A DNA stretch of 64,000 nucleotides from Branchinecta lynchi. Its lineage: Eukaryota; Arthropoda; Branchiopoda; Anostraca; Branchinectidae. Where the stretch lies: the NCBI GenBank assembly GCA_023053575.1, contig JAKZAP010000003.1:658561-722560 (forward strand), written 5' to 3'. The notes beneath the pieces are model-generated. The model had not been told where the DNA came from and ran no database searches. It worked only from the letters and a program-made list of their open reading frames with translations. Shown in pieces: positions 43,730-55,205 of the stretch (position 1 is its first letter; each line of letters opens with the position of its first letter). The translations under genes and the position numbers were made by a program.

Positions 43730-46700
43730 CTAGAAATACAAAGGAATTAGCTTCCTATGTCGTAACCATAGCGACGTCGAAATATTTTAATCAGAATCTC
43801 CACCGGCCTCGGAAGGAAGACAGATTCAGATTAGCAATTCTTCTTGCTGAAAAAATAAAATATCAATGAAGTAACCGAAGTCAGCATCTTATTATAGTTT
43901 GTGAAAGAAAACACTAGGTGACCTGGTAAGTTAAGGTACTTAAAGGCCTGGTAAAAAGTTTAGGTTCTCAGCTCTACTTTAGCCGATAGCCTAAGAACGA
44001 AAAGCTAAGATTGAAAAGTGCCGGCCACCTATGTCACTTAGTTACACCAGCCCGGTTTGGCCACTGAGCGATCCCGGAACTAGATGAGTTCCACTTTTGT
44101 GGTTTCCAAACATGCCTATGTTTGTAGTTGTCGGTATTTGGTAAGAGTCTTCAGAGCTGTTCTGAGCGATACAGACTGTAACGATACCAGTGGACATGTG
44201 TTTCTCTATCTTCGATAATCGATCCCTTTTTATTTCAAAGGCTTCTTACTGTATAGTGAGGGATGATTTCTTTCAAAAACTTGTATGGTGTAGGCAACGA
44301 TTAAGAAACTTAACCGATTCGAATGGCCCTCAAGCCGAGTGGTTGAACTACTGGCTTTTGGGGTTATTATCAACTTACCCGGCGAAAGCTTTGAAGTCGA
44401 AAGTCCTGCCCTCACTGCCTTGATCGAGAGCATCGATCTTGTCCATATCATCAGCGTCGAGGTGGAAATCTTTAATCTGGAAAAAAAAAAGTACGTTCTA
44501 ATTGCAACCCGCAGGCTTGTGGATTCCTGGGGTCGGAATAGTTTCTTTTTGGAAAACATTTCACACAAAACCACAGTAAAAAGAGCTGGAAGCTCATATG
44601 ACACTTGTAAAAGCAGTTAGCATGTTTGTCAAATAAGGTTTGTTCTCTCTCTTGAGGTTCCTTTCATCAGAAGACGAGGTTGAACTAGTAAATATGAAAT
44701 AGTAATTCCACTCGTTGGCAAGTCCCTAATACGCCTGCCAAGTCTCATGGTCCGCGCACGTCTGGAAGTACCCGAACTCGCGAGTATCGGTATTCCCGAA
44801 CCCCCCGCGCAAATCCCCCAACTGTGACACGATTCGAGCCTGTTTTGTCAATAATGCAATTAGGGGTTCCGCTTGTTCTTCCTACCGAGTCCAACTTCCA
44901 TCCATCGACTCCAATAGTTTTGCGAGATTTTCAGTACCCCCTCTAGACCCCCCCCCCCCCCCCAATTATCAGATCCGGTCAGGACTTGAAACTGAACATC
45001 TGAGAAACTTACATTTTTACAACTTTTACAAGTTTCATGCACTTCTGATCACCCGTTCCAAAGTAATGCATGTAACCCGACTCCGAATTCCCCATTCCTC
45101 TACCCCCCCCCCCCCCCCATGATTGGATCGCGGGGAAATGACTATTTTCAGGTCAATCTGGTTCAGTCCCTAATACGCCCACCAAGTTTCATGGTACTAA
45201 CACATCTGCAAGTACCCTAGCTCGTGATCACCGGAATTCCAGGACCCCCCCCCCCACTATGACATGATCCGGTCCTGTTTTGTCAATGACGTATTTAGGG
45301 TTTATGCTTGTTCTTCCAACCAAGTCCCATTCCGATCCCCCGACTCTAAGCGTTTCCCGAGGTTTCCGGTGCCCCCCCTCCAGCCCCCTTCCCCCCAGTT
45401 AATAGATCCGGTCGGGACTTGGAAAGTTAACATCTGAGACACCATGCACGAAGATCACCCGCTCCAAAGTCAGGCATGTCATTAGATTACGGATTTCAGC
45501 ATCCCTCCACTGCCCCCACGTTGACTGGATCGGGGAACAGACTATTTTCAAGTTACTCTGAACGTGTCCGAAAGCTTTTTGGTGCTGTAAATGCTGCATT
45601 AATGCTGTATTTTCTTCTTTTTTTTTGTCCGAAAGCTGTTACCTTTTTTTCTTCTCTGACACTTCTAGAATACCAAAATTTAAGTAAGGAAGAAGAAGAA
45701 AAAGAATTAGCTGTATAAAGCTGACAAAATGGATCAGCTACTGATATTCAACCTTCTTATCTTCTTATCTTTCCTTTCTTCGTTGGCCATGATCGCCAGT
45801 TGTCTTAGAATTTGAACATTTTTGCCGAATTGTCCGTTGTCTTTTTGAATTTGTTAGGTTTGCCGTCGAAAACCCTGAGAGAATCGCTGTACTCCCCAGT
45901 TTCTTCTTGAAAACTCAGCATAAAGTTTAGCTTTCTTGCTGAATTTTTCGATGAATTTTATGCTGAATTAATGCTGCATTAATTGAGCGAAAATTTTAGT
46001 CCGAAAGCGAAATGCTGCATAAAATGCTGAATTAATTCAGCATTTTCGTTCGTTTCGGAGCTTTCGGACACGTTCTCTGTTAGAGTCCCTGAACATACCT
46101 GCCAAGTTTCATGGTCCTAGCACATTCGGTAATACCCTAATTTAAAGATTAATTTTTTGGTGTGGCAATTTTTTAATGAACTGTTTGACTATGCATGTAG
46201 AAACGAGATTTTATATAATATAGACATAGAATAAAAGACAAGAGGGCCGATTTTTGTTTTTTTGTTGACACTGTTGCAATGTTTTGGAATAACAGAAACT
46301 GATTTACTGACTGAAATGGTTGTTTTTGCAAATCACTTTTTCTGGCGTATCTTTTTGTGCTCTTAGCTTCGCGTCGGAGATGCATTTGCTTCTCAGCAAA
46401 CACTTACGGCTCACAAAAGCTGAATATTCTCTGGAGTGATATTTATCTGTTCATGTGATGTCCCAACCAGCGTTGCCACATGTCGCACGATAGTGTGAAT
46501 TGTCACTCTATTTTGTTTTTGTCACTCTTGTCCTAGGTAGGACGTAAAAATCACTCTATTTAGAAAATGACCAAATGTTTCATTTGTGCACCAGGGATTC
46601 CGACTAGAACTGACTATTTCAAGTTTTTTTCATGGAAGTAAAATTATGTTGTGTCATTTTTACAGAGGCGATTCCGACCAAAAGCGAACATTTCATGAAA

Positions 46701-49700
46701 ATAAATTTCACTCCTAATTCACTCTCTGTTTTGAGCCAAAAGTCACTCCCTAAATATTTTTGATGTGGCAACCTTGGTTCCAACCTCCTACCAAGAGCTA
46801 TACTGTAAAAAGTTACTCCGAGTAAGGATTAAAGTTAACTGCAGTGTTTGCTACTGGGATTAATGTTATCTCTACTGGAATACGATTAATCCGAATTAAA
46901 GATAATCTTATCTCAGTAGAGACAGATTAATCCGAGTAGCAAACATTGCAAGATTTTTGTTTACGGTATATGAATGCTGTATCAATGATCACTTTCAGAG
47001 AAATTCATATGCCCAAAACGCGAAACCATAACCACGGTAGACAAATAAAACAAATAGAATCACCCTATTAATCTGTTTGACGGGATTCGAAGATTGGAAC
47101 AAGAATGATACCTTATTTAGTAGCCTAACAGTTAACAGGATGTTGCCTGTTGGAGCACACTCTTAGAGCGTGTTCCACCCTACTTACCGTAGTTACTACG
47201 CATGACGTCACAAATTCTGGCTTTTTGCCGTCAAGGCTGGAACGATCTTTCTATTTTCCAGCGGGATATCATGCCACGGGCGAATCCGACCAATCACGTT
47301 ACAGAGATGCGTAGTTACTACGCTTACCACGCTCCCGAGCATGGTAAGCAAATAGTAACTATTAGTTACTATTCCGAGAAGGTTGGAACGGTCAGCGTAG
47401 TAACTTTTCGTGAGGGTGGAACGGAAATAGTAACTAATAGTTACTATTGGTACGAGGGTGGAACATGCTCATAAACTGATGAGTGGTTCCTTTCTACCTG
47501 ACTGGGCCATACTCACATCAATGTTCTGCTTCAATCTATCCGGCTGGATACTCTTGGGGATAATAGCAATGTTGTGTTGTGTGAGATGGCGTAGCAGGAC
47601 TTGCGCGATGGTTTTGTTGTGTTTCTTAGCAATATCGGCTACGACTGGGTTTTTGAGAAGGTCGGGAACAGGTGGCGCCCTAGAATGAACTGAAAGTATT
47701 AGTGATTTCCTGGTTTGAAGGACTCGTCGAATTAATCGCTTCGTCTATTCGCATTCAGTTGACTGACTTCAGACTGTTTTGGTAGACTAAGTTGTGATTT
47801 TGTCCCTGTCGAATCGTCATCACTTCTGATCCTACAATACGCCTTTTAGTGTAGCCTAGCTTTAACGGCCTCTGAATAAAACTTGATGACTGATCGATTT
47901 AAAGAAATTTGTAGTCTTCAGTCTGTGGTAAATTGGGCCATTGTTTTTTTCCTGTCCAATCATGATCCTTTCTCACCTAACTTGACATGTTGCGTGACTT
48001 CAACATGATTGAAACCTTTTTCGTTAACTGAAATTTCAGTTAACGAAAAAGTTAAGAAGCACACCGAAGGCAAATAAACTAGCTGGCAACTGATTTTTAT
48101 GTCGTTGGTGCTTTAAATAAAAGAGGTTTTTTTTAAGCATTAATTTAAAGAATTTAAAAAGCTGTTTAAGACATCTGTCAGAATCCGACAACGACAACAG
48201 TTCTTCTCTTGTCGAGTTGTCATCACATGGAAAAGTCATACCAACGACACGGTATCAGCACCCAAGGAGGAAGTCTTCAAAAAGTCGCTAGATGACGAGT
48301 GGAATGGTGTACCCTCGAAGTAATACCGGGATGCATCTGATGCCTGACAAATCATCGCATCATCAATGACAGAGCGATACAACAGATGTGAACCGATGTG
48401 AACCGAAGTGCGAATTAAGGTAATTAAGGTTAGTTTCACTTACTCTAGGCCATAGTTGGTATAGAACTTAACCCTCCCTGGGGATCCGAGGGGGGCGTAT
48501 GCTGTGATGGTGATGCCGTACTTGTCACAGACCTGCTTCAGGGGCTTTTGGAGGAAATAGGCGTGAAGTTCGACCTGGTTAGTTGATGGGACGATCCTGG
48601 CAGTTTTCATGATCTTTTCGACCTGCTTGATGTTGAAATTGGAAATGCCAATGGACTTGGAGAGACCTGCGTCAACCTGCGCCTCCATTGCCTATAACAA
48701 AAATATCACTGGGAAATCCAAAGTATCTTTCGGCTATTATTAAAGTTCAACCGAATAGGGCTGAGAACTGACAGTCTAGCTAAATATCAATTATTAACTT
48801 AAATAGGTCTGAAAACCCGATAAAAATGCGTATCTTGACATCACATCATTTCCCTACTCATTTCCGTGGCTTTTCCCGGTTTAGCGTCTTTAAAGGACAC
48901 ATGAACAATGAAGCCGTACTTGAACACACCACGGAGAATACACTTACAGACATGGCCACGGAGAGCATTCTTCTCCTGAGCGTGACGTTTTCAAAATAGG
49001 GATGTTCGTTTCTGGAGGTTTGCACATGCAGACTCCAAGACAAAAAGTGCAATTCATTCAAATCTTGTACAGCGCTGGCCGGATCGTATTGGAATTTCTT
49101 CTACATATACGTTTGGGCTTAACTGGTTAAAAATATTCCAGAAGAAGGGTTGATTGGAGACATTTCTTCATTTCTAGAATTGATCGGTATTGAAATAAGG
49201 ACAGATGCAAAATGGAGCAAAAGTCATAGCTTGGAAACACTATTTCGTATTTGGGTTGGGTTTCCTGCAGGCAATGTTAACGGAAGTCATACAGATAGGG
49301 ATGATACTTGGTACTCTTCATTCAGGTGTCCTTTAATCCTAGAAATATTTATTTTTTTCAAATTCTCCGCGTCTGGATGAATTTTGGGTTGTCTTACAAG
49401 CAGAGCACATTCTCAACGATATTACTAGAGCCTCGAGTGAAAATATACAAAATCCCTCAGGGTCAGAATATTTTTGTGAACTCAAATATCAGATGTAAAA
49501 ATAAGCTGCCTTTTCAGTTAAACTTTAATTACTATTTTCGCACGTAAAAGATGGAGTTCGGAAAATAAATAAAAAGAGTCAACAACTTTCGCAACAGTTG
49601 CACTAGCGTGCGCAGTGTCGGCAGTTTCGAATATGAGATAACACAGTATACGTTGATGCTACAGAAAACTTATGTTATGAGCCTTTCAGTGTTCATTTCT

Positions 49701-52700
49701 ACAAAACATGAAACAAAACATGGTTTGCAACGTTACTTTTAGCGAAACGACAATACGTAAAAGGTCAAAAGGAACTGTTCTCCTATTGTCAACAAATAGT
49801 ATGTTATCTAAAATCTATTGAAACTGCGAAGAGATATTCAGCGAATTTCCCTGTGTAATAGTGACGGCTTTCCACTTCGCAGACTCCGCGTGACGTAGCC
49901 TGCAAAGACTGTTGGCCGAGCTTCAGTTGACAGAAATAAGGCGATGAACTTGGAAACATTGCAATTAACTGACCACCCTACCACACTGTTGGTGTTCCAC
50001 CCTACTTATCATAGTTACTACGCATGACAACATGATTTTTGCCGTCAAGGCTGGAACGATCTTTCTATTTTCACGCAGAATCTGACCGATCGCGTTACAG
50101 AGATGCGTAGCTATCACGCTTACTACGCTCCCGAGCATGGTAAGCAAATAGTTACTATTAGTTACTATTTCGAGAAGGTTGGACGGTCAGCGTAGTAACT
50201 TTTTTCGAGGTTGTAACGAAAATACTAACTAATAGTTACTATTGTTAGAAGGGTGGAACACGCTCACCGTTTCAAATTTCGCCGCGTCATTTGTGTCAAA
50301 TGAAGCTGGGCCGCGCTCGTTATTTTCTAGACTCAAGTAGATAGTAGTAGTAGTAATTTGTTAAACTAACGCATTGGCGCTCATGAAACGTGTCAGGTGC
50401 ACATGTTTTAAGATGACAATACACATTTTCTGAAGGAAGTACAGGTTTAGTCAGCATAATCCGCACTCGTCATTTAAGCTGACATCGCAATACTGAACCG
50501 TACTCGAACACTTAGAAAAGAACAACCAGCTTTGCCTCCAACAAAAGCTATGAGAAAGCTTCCCCTACCTTCCAAGTGGCATTCAAATCGGTGTCCAAGT
50601 CCAAACTTATTGTGCCATCTGGCAGCATCGGGAAGACGTTATCCATATTGTCATCTATCCGTTTGAGTCCAGTCGGAGCATGAATTAGGTAGAGGTCAAC
50701 ATAGTCAAGCTTTAGTCGGCTAAGAGATTCTTTCAAGAAACGTTCAACATCAGAAGCACGAATTGCATTCATCGGTAACTGTAAATAGAAGAGTTACAAA
50801 TAGCTTCAAAAATTTCGGGATCCCAGACGATAGTGAAGTGATCCCTTTATTGTCACAGATCCGTCCTTCAATATACGAGCACTGACATATTTGTTTGAAA
50901 GTTGGTGCGGAGATGTGTAAGGATGCACAAAGATCCGTTACCCTACACATAGGGCTGAGGCAAATAGAAGCCGCGTTCGGTTTAGCCTTATCCGTATTCT
51001 CGCCGTTCCTCGAGGACTCCTCGGGGAATCAAGGGGGGAGAAGAGAATAGAGGGAATCACCCCGCGCGGACTCCGCGTACGGAAAACAACGAGAACATGG
51101 GGAATGCTTCGAAAACGGATTTTGTTCGAACAAAAAATATGTAGTTGATGAATACTCTATATGTCCAAAACACGCCAGTGGTCCTCAGGAAGAACGAGAA
51201 AATGTCTCACTAACGGCTCAGACTCAACAACTCAAATCTTGTGTCAAACAATCACGGCGATCTTCGGTAGCAGCTGTGATACACGAGGTGATACCGCTAT
51301 TGGCCTGCTATTGGCTCTTCCGCTAGGTATCCGGCGATGTTGCATCGGCAAGGGGAGTCTGGATCCATTTTATCTTGGTTTTGTTTATTCTGATTGTTTA
51401 AAAAAAAATATTTCACCAACACCAGCAAAAATTGATTCCCCTCCGAATTTGAAAGGGAGTCCTTTTTGATGATGCTAGTGATAATCGGAGCATTCCCCGT
51501 TCGTCGGAAACGGCGGGAACACGCCTCTTGTTATAATTTGCTTTCTAAGCATCTCGTGGATTTCCTTCGAGATAATCTTCTTCGTATCATTCGGGCAAGT
51601 GAAGTACTTCTTGGAGCTTTGCAAAAAGGCACACAAAAACAATACGCATCGATCCTGTCAGCCAAATGCCGTTTTACTTAACTGCCTTGTCGCCTTAATG
51701 CCGTTTATTTGTTCTCTCAGCAGACTGTGTTCAGTACCCTCTAGGACTGGGCGCCGTGAATGATGGCTTGATCTCAGAGCAAGTTTCGGTCCTGTCTCAG
51801 GTGGATTTCTGTACTGCGTTTTATTTAAGATACTTTTCTGTGGAGTGATTTACCTGAGAAGGCTAAATAAAACGGCTCTAAACTGTGACAAGGCATTAAA
51901 AAGAAGACCAAGACAAGGGGATCAAACTCAGCTAACGGCATAAATATGTCCATCCGTATGTACAGAGCTTTCAAGCCCTATATGTACAGAGCTTTCAAGC
52001 CCTATATATATGGGTGAGAAGGGCCATATCCAAGGGCGGTTAGGGGTTTCATCCTCCCCCCCCCCGAAACGTACAAAAATAATCTTTTTACAGGCTTCAA
52101 CCTGTGATCCATGTCTTTCTTGTACTTGTTGGTCCGACCCGCGCCCCCCCCCCCCTCCCACCTCTAAATGAATTACTGGATTCGAGCCTAAAGGTGGGAT
52201 CATCATTTTGTGATGAAAGTGACGTATTTTTACGGTGTAACAAACGCCTATGCCATCATAAATGCACATTAGTACGTGAGCACCGGTGAGCACAATAACT
52301 CCCGAACCCATTGAGGTGTTTTGATAGCAGTTTGTGTGGAGGCCCATCAGGTTAAATTACAGTTATCTGAAGCGCTGTTATACGGTGCAGGTTAAGGTAT
52401 ACGATAATGCCGGAATACCTGTGGTCCCATAAATCTGTCCGATATTATGCGAGACTGCGTAACTGTCGAGCATTAGGTCTAGTACACGTAGGTTTAGTAG
52501 AAGGCTCTGTGGCTCGACTTTTATGGTGGGGGGAGGGATATAATCAGAATCATTTATTTACACAAGCTATCATAGTCAAAAAGAGAACTCAACTAAATTG
52601 CGCTTGGGCTTACAAACTAAAAAGCGACACAAATTAAGAACAGAAACTTCAGCACTTGCTAAATACTGATGTGTGATACGGAATCAACGTGTTTAAAAAC

Positions 52701-53393
52701 CGATTTGTTCGTGTGGTAGGCCTTACCAGTTTTTCTTTTTTTTATACCTAGTCTCAACTCGATTCGACATGACTAGTGGTAGTATTTGTCACTTCTTAGA
52801 AGGGATTGGCCAAATTTGCATATCATACTGAACCGAGGGTCGTAAAGGGACGGTAGTTGTAAGGTTGATAATGCTGGTTTATAATCACTAAATGTCAGTA
52901 AATCAACATAATATTACTTTGACGGCTCTTTTCTGTATTGACTCAAGTTGATCACTTAAGTATCCTATGTTATTGACTTAGGCCTCCAAACAGGGCAAGC
53001 ATCGCCACTGCGGCCGGGATCGGGTAGAATGTAGAAACTGGGAGCAACGTTGATCGAGTGGCGTAGTAATAAGAAGACTTGCTGAACCAGCGTATCTCTC
53101 TGTATCGACAGGATTCATGCGATTGCCAAAATTTGCAGAAGGCCTACTGACAGTGCTTTTGTAAAATTGTCTTTGTGGGTGGAGAAGACACGCTCAGTAT
53201 GGAAATTGCGAATCGATGGCCTTACCTTTGTTGTGATGAAGAGCTCCTCCCTCTTGACCTTCCCGGCAGATATCCATTCCTGAAGCGTCTCTCCGATAGC
53301 GACCTCGTTGAAATACGAGTAGGCAGTATCGATGTGGCGATATCCGGCTTCTAGGGCCGCATTGACGGCGAGCTTGATTTCAGCTGGCTCAGA
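43687..53393 (-). CDS. Aldo-keto reductase gene 2, exons 2-7 (5' end outside window)
   Basis: Exons on the minus strand: 53393-53226, 50778-50569, 48691-48444, 47679-47517, 44476-44379 and 43729-43687. Each has the same length as its counterpart in gene 1; they sum to 930 nt, 309 codons plus stop. Hand alignment gives about 45 differences in 309 residues. Asp, Tyr (AYSYFNE), Lys (ITTK) and His (LIHAP) of the AKR tetrad are kept, as are [16 protein letters not shown] and IIPKS. The loops that shape substrate binding differ most (LIHAPTGLKRIDDN, FYTNYGLE, FDFKAFA), so a different substrate preference is plausible. Exon 1 was not found up to 64000; intron 1 contains foldback element C and a Polinton. 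Confidence 0.92.
44379..44476 (-). CDS. AKR gene 2 exon 6
   Basis: 98 nt, acceptor after a 10-T tract (TTTTTTCCAG), donor GTAAGT. It encodes IKDFHLDADDMDKIDALDQ and [13 protein letters not shown]. Confidence 0.93.
44690..45559 (-). repeat. Family B degenerate repeat, copy 5 (reverse)
   Basis: Reverse-complement family B with three long C-runs (44950-44964, 45104-45118, 45245-45255). It contains CCTAATACGCCTGCCAAGTT-type blocks. It is interrupted at 45559 by element I and resumes at 46076-46150. Confidence 0.6.
45560..46075. mobile_element. MITE I with 17-bp TIRs inserted into family B
   Basis: The ends GAACGTGTCCGAAAGCT and AGCTTTCGGACACGTTC are perfect inverses. The flanks 45557-45559 and 46076-46078 both read TCT. 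The interrupted family B sequence is contiguous across the site when compared with 45140-45190. The 516-bp body is AT-rich with GCTGAATTAATGCTG palindromic words and no transposase. Confidence 0.85.
46151..46467. other. Unassigned stretch, intron 5 of AKR gene 2
   Basis: Nothing recognised. Confidence 0.4.
46468..46776. mobile_element. hAT-like MITE J
   Basis: The left end CAGCGTTGCCACAT and the right end ATGTGGCAACCTTG are inverted. The flanks GTCCCAAC (46460-46467) and GTTCCAAC (46777-46784) match at 7 of 8. Three TCACTC words recur inside. The CARNGTTGCCA-type end is common in hAT elements. Confidence 0.8.
46843..46950. repeat. Short hairpin
   Basis: GCAGTGTTTGCTACTGGGAT folds back on ATTAATCCGAGTAGCAAACA, with internal complementarity around ATCTCTACTG/CAGTAGAGA. 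Confidence 0.7.
47166..47470 (+). mobile_element. MITE family D, copy 3
   Basis: GAGCGTGTTCCACCCT to AGGGTGGAACATGCTC. The flanks are TTA and ATA. It sits 46 bp downstream of AKR gene 2 exon 5. Confidence 0.75.
47517..47679 (-). CDS. AKR gene 2 exon 5
   Basis: 163 nt, acceptor TTCATTCTAG, donor GTGAGT. It encodes APPVPDLLKNPVVADIAKKH through IIPKSIQPDRLKQNID. Confidence 0.93.
47680..48443. other. Intron 4 of AKR gene 2
   Basis: A small perfect hairpin TTTTTCGTTAACTGAAATTTCAGTTAACGAAAAA lies at about 48019-48052 (arms of 17 nt; sequence quoted in parts: TTTTTCGTTAACTGAAA and its complement). No gene. Confidence 0.5.
48444..48691 (-). CDS. AKR gene 2 exon 4
   Basis: 248 nt, acceptor TTGTTATAG, donor GTAAGT. 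It encodes [20 protein letters not shown] through RVKFYTNYGL. The first complete Met is internal; the exon begins with an Ala codon. Confidence 0.95.
48894..49332. mobile_element. MITE family E, copy 2, with TTAA target duplication
   Basis: The ends AGGACACATGAACAATGAAG and CTTCATTCAGGTGTCCT are inverted. TTAA flanks both sides (48890-48893, 49333-49336), as for piggyBac-type insertion. The body is 439 bp without transposase. Intron 3 of AKR gene 2. Confidence 0.85.
49990..50265 (+). mobile_element. MITE family D, copy 4
   Basis: GGTGTTCCACCCTACTTA to AGGGTGGAACACGCTC with the family D body. Intron 3 of AKR gene 2. Confidence 0.75.
50569..50778 (-). CDS. AKR gene 2 exon 3
   Basis: 210 nt, acceptor CTATTTACAG, donor GTAGGG. 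It encodes [20 protein letters not shown] through DLDTDLNATWK with catalytic His in LIHAP. It is the most diverged exon from gene 1 (14 of 70 residues). Confidence 0.95.
51165..51345 (+). other. Intron-2 sequence conserved between the two AKR genes (copy 2)
   Basis: It aligns with 35215-35400. See that entry for the shared block and synonymous pattern. Confidence 0.5.
51346..53225. other. Unassigned part of intron 2, AKR gene 2
   Basis: C-runs at 52056-52066 and 52144-52156 lie inside a degenerate family-B-like patch. A 25-bp direct repeat (ATGTACAGAGCTTTCAAGCC, then CTATAT) lies at 51957-52005. No gene. Confidence 0.4.
53226..53393 (-). CDS. AKR gene 2 exon 2
   Basis: 168 nt, acceptor TTAACTCTAG, donor GTAAGG. 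It encodes [20 protein letters not shown] through [10 protein letters not shown] with catalytic Asp, Tyr and Lys. Only three residues differ from gene 1. Confidence 0.95.
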
Positions 53394-53432
53394 CTAGAGT
53401 TAAAGGACAAGTGACAGATTTTTTTTATCATT

Positions 53433-53453
53433 GTGTTGCGAGAGCAACACTTT

Positions 53454-53485
<32 letters not shown>

Positions 53486-54958
53486 CCTATAACTCCGATT
53501 TCATTTTATTCCTGGTAACTGGGAAGGGTCTAACCTGTGCGGTTTTTACGGAAAGTATGGACCTTAGGCCGGATTGATGAATATGACATTACATTTTGGA
53601 AAGCTCCGTAGAACTCTTGCCTGGGGCCAATAAGGATGGTTTTTGCTTGTCCTCGATTGTCCTCGAGCCAGAGCCTACGGTTTGCGAAGTGAAGTGGAGT
53701 TGTATAGCCTATGTCGGAGAGGACCATCTCAAGTTGTGTAGCGAACCTTTCGTTTCATCAAACCATGTTTCTGCTTTCGAGTGGAAAGCTCCGTTCTAGC
53801 ACGCTAGCAGGCAGGCACCAGTTTCAAATTGAAGATGGACTAAAATATATAAGTGTTAAATATATGCGGCAGTTACCCGGCCCCACAGCCAACATATCTT
53901 CTTTGAGTGATAAATAGAAAAATCTACAGAGACAAAAAAGTGGCTTTTTCCCACGGGTCCGAAAGTGCTGCCATCTATTGTTTCTGTCCATGTCTGCGAC
54001 GATTCCAGCTGAGTTTATAATTTTTTTTTTTTTGCACTTGGGTTTGCGGTAGAGTAACGGTATCAGATGTGCCCCTTAAACTTTAAAAGTTCTCTCATTG
54101 CTAAAGAGACTAGAGCATATCCTTTGCTCCTTTCTAAGTCGTGACGTTAGAAAGTTGGCCTGCGGCAAAAAAGTCAACTTTTGAACTAAGACAGGTAGAA
54201 TTTTTTTTTCGACGGCAATCGATAGCCATTGATGGGCTGATCAAAGTATATGTCATCCATTTTTTTGTACAAAAATTCCTTCATGAGATACACCAGTTTG
54301 AAAATTTCAAAGGGGTTGACAACTTCAGTAGTAAGGTACACTGAAAACAAAAATAGGCGATACCTGTTATGAGACATGTAGGGGACTTTTAAGCAACAGT
54401 CGACTGTTGGCTCATAATCATCTTTGGTAATGAGGGGTTTGCCGCTTTTGCTGGTTGGTGTACCTGTTATTTGTTTCCGGTGTATTCGATGGTAAGAACA
54501 ATTTGGTTCCCAATGGTAAGATATGCAAGGGACTTGTAAGTAATACTCGGCTGTTATGCTACAATCATCTTCTGCGATGATGGGTTTGCAACTTTTGCTA
54601 GCTGGTGTACCCATTATTTGTTTTCGGTTAAGGGTTAATGTATATCACGGGAGAGGGACTTGTAAGTAGGAATCGGTTCACGAGTGGCTAGGAATTTTTG
54701 CAATTGGGTGCACATTGTATTCGATTTCTATAAATCTGACAGTAAGAAAGTTTGTGCCGATGGTCTATCAATGTAACCTAGGATTAACTGTTTACACAAC
54801 GGATACAAACGAAAATGTAAAGCAATGAGGTAGTTTCATAATAATTAATAGTGTCATCTATGGTATTTTAATCCTGAAAAGTTACGGATAGCTTTCTAAT
54901 GCCAACTAGATTATATAAGATATTGTTCCAGTATTTCATCCGTCACTATGTCTACGAT
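53433..54958. mobile_element. Foldback element C, copy 2, cut by the Polinton
   Basis: It starts with GTGTTGCGAGAGCAACAC and a 29-T run, and is very similar to 37398-38900 of copy 1. It stops after TCTACGAT at 54958, where copy 1 continues TGAAAAGGATAAAG (see 40201-40220). The remaining half should lie beyond the right end of the Polinton. Confidence 0.85.
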
Positions 54959-55200
54959 AGTAGTTATATAAACCGGGTTCTGGCTCACCCTCCCCCCAAT
55001 TTCAAAACCCTATTTTAACATCAATTTCTTAAATTTTAACATCCTTTTTACCAAATTATCCCCCTTTTTAAGAACATTTTTATTTTCTTAATTCCAAAAT
55101 AAAGGATACAAGAAATGAGAATATTACCCTTTACTACATATAAAATACTACAATATACTACTACTTCTTTTTTTTTTTTTACATTTTTCATTTTTTATTC
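54959..55200 (+). repeat. Polinton left terminal region
   Basis: The presumed start of the terminal inverted repeat: AGTAGTTATATAAACC, a C-rich block (CACCCTCCCCCC), then AT-rich sequence with a poly-T at 55169. Its inner limit cannot be set without the right end. Confidence 0.6.
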
Positions 55201-55205
55201 AAATA

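Noticed and set aside
43453..43869. 138-codon plus-strand frame
   Set aside because: It runs antisense across terminal exon 7 of AKR gene 2. The similarity to 19295-19606 is explained by the paralogous exon on the minus strand.
54186..54614. 142-codon minus-strand frame
   Set aside because: The same tandem-unit translation in element C copy 2.
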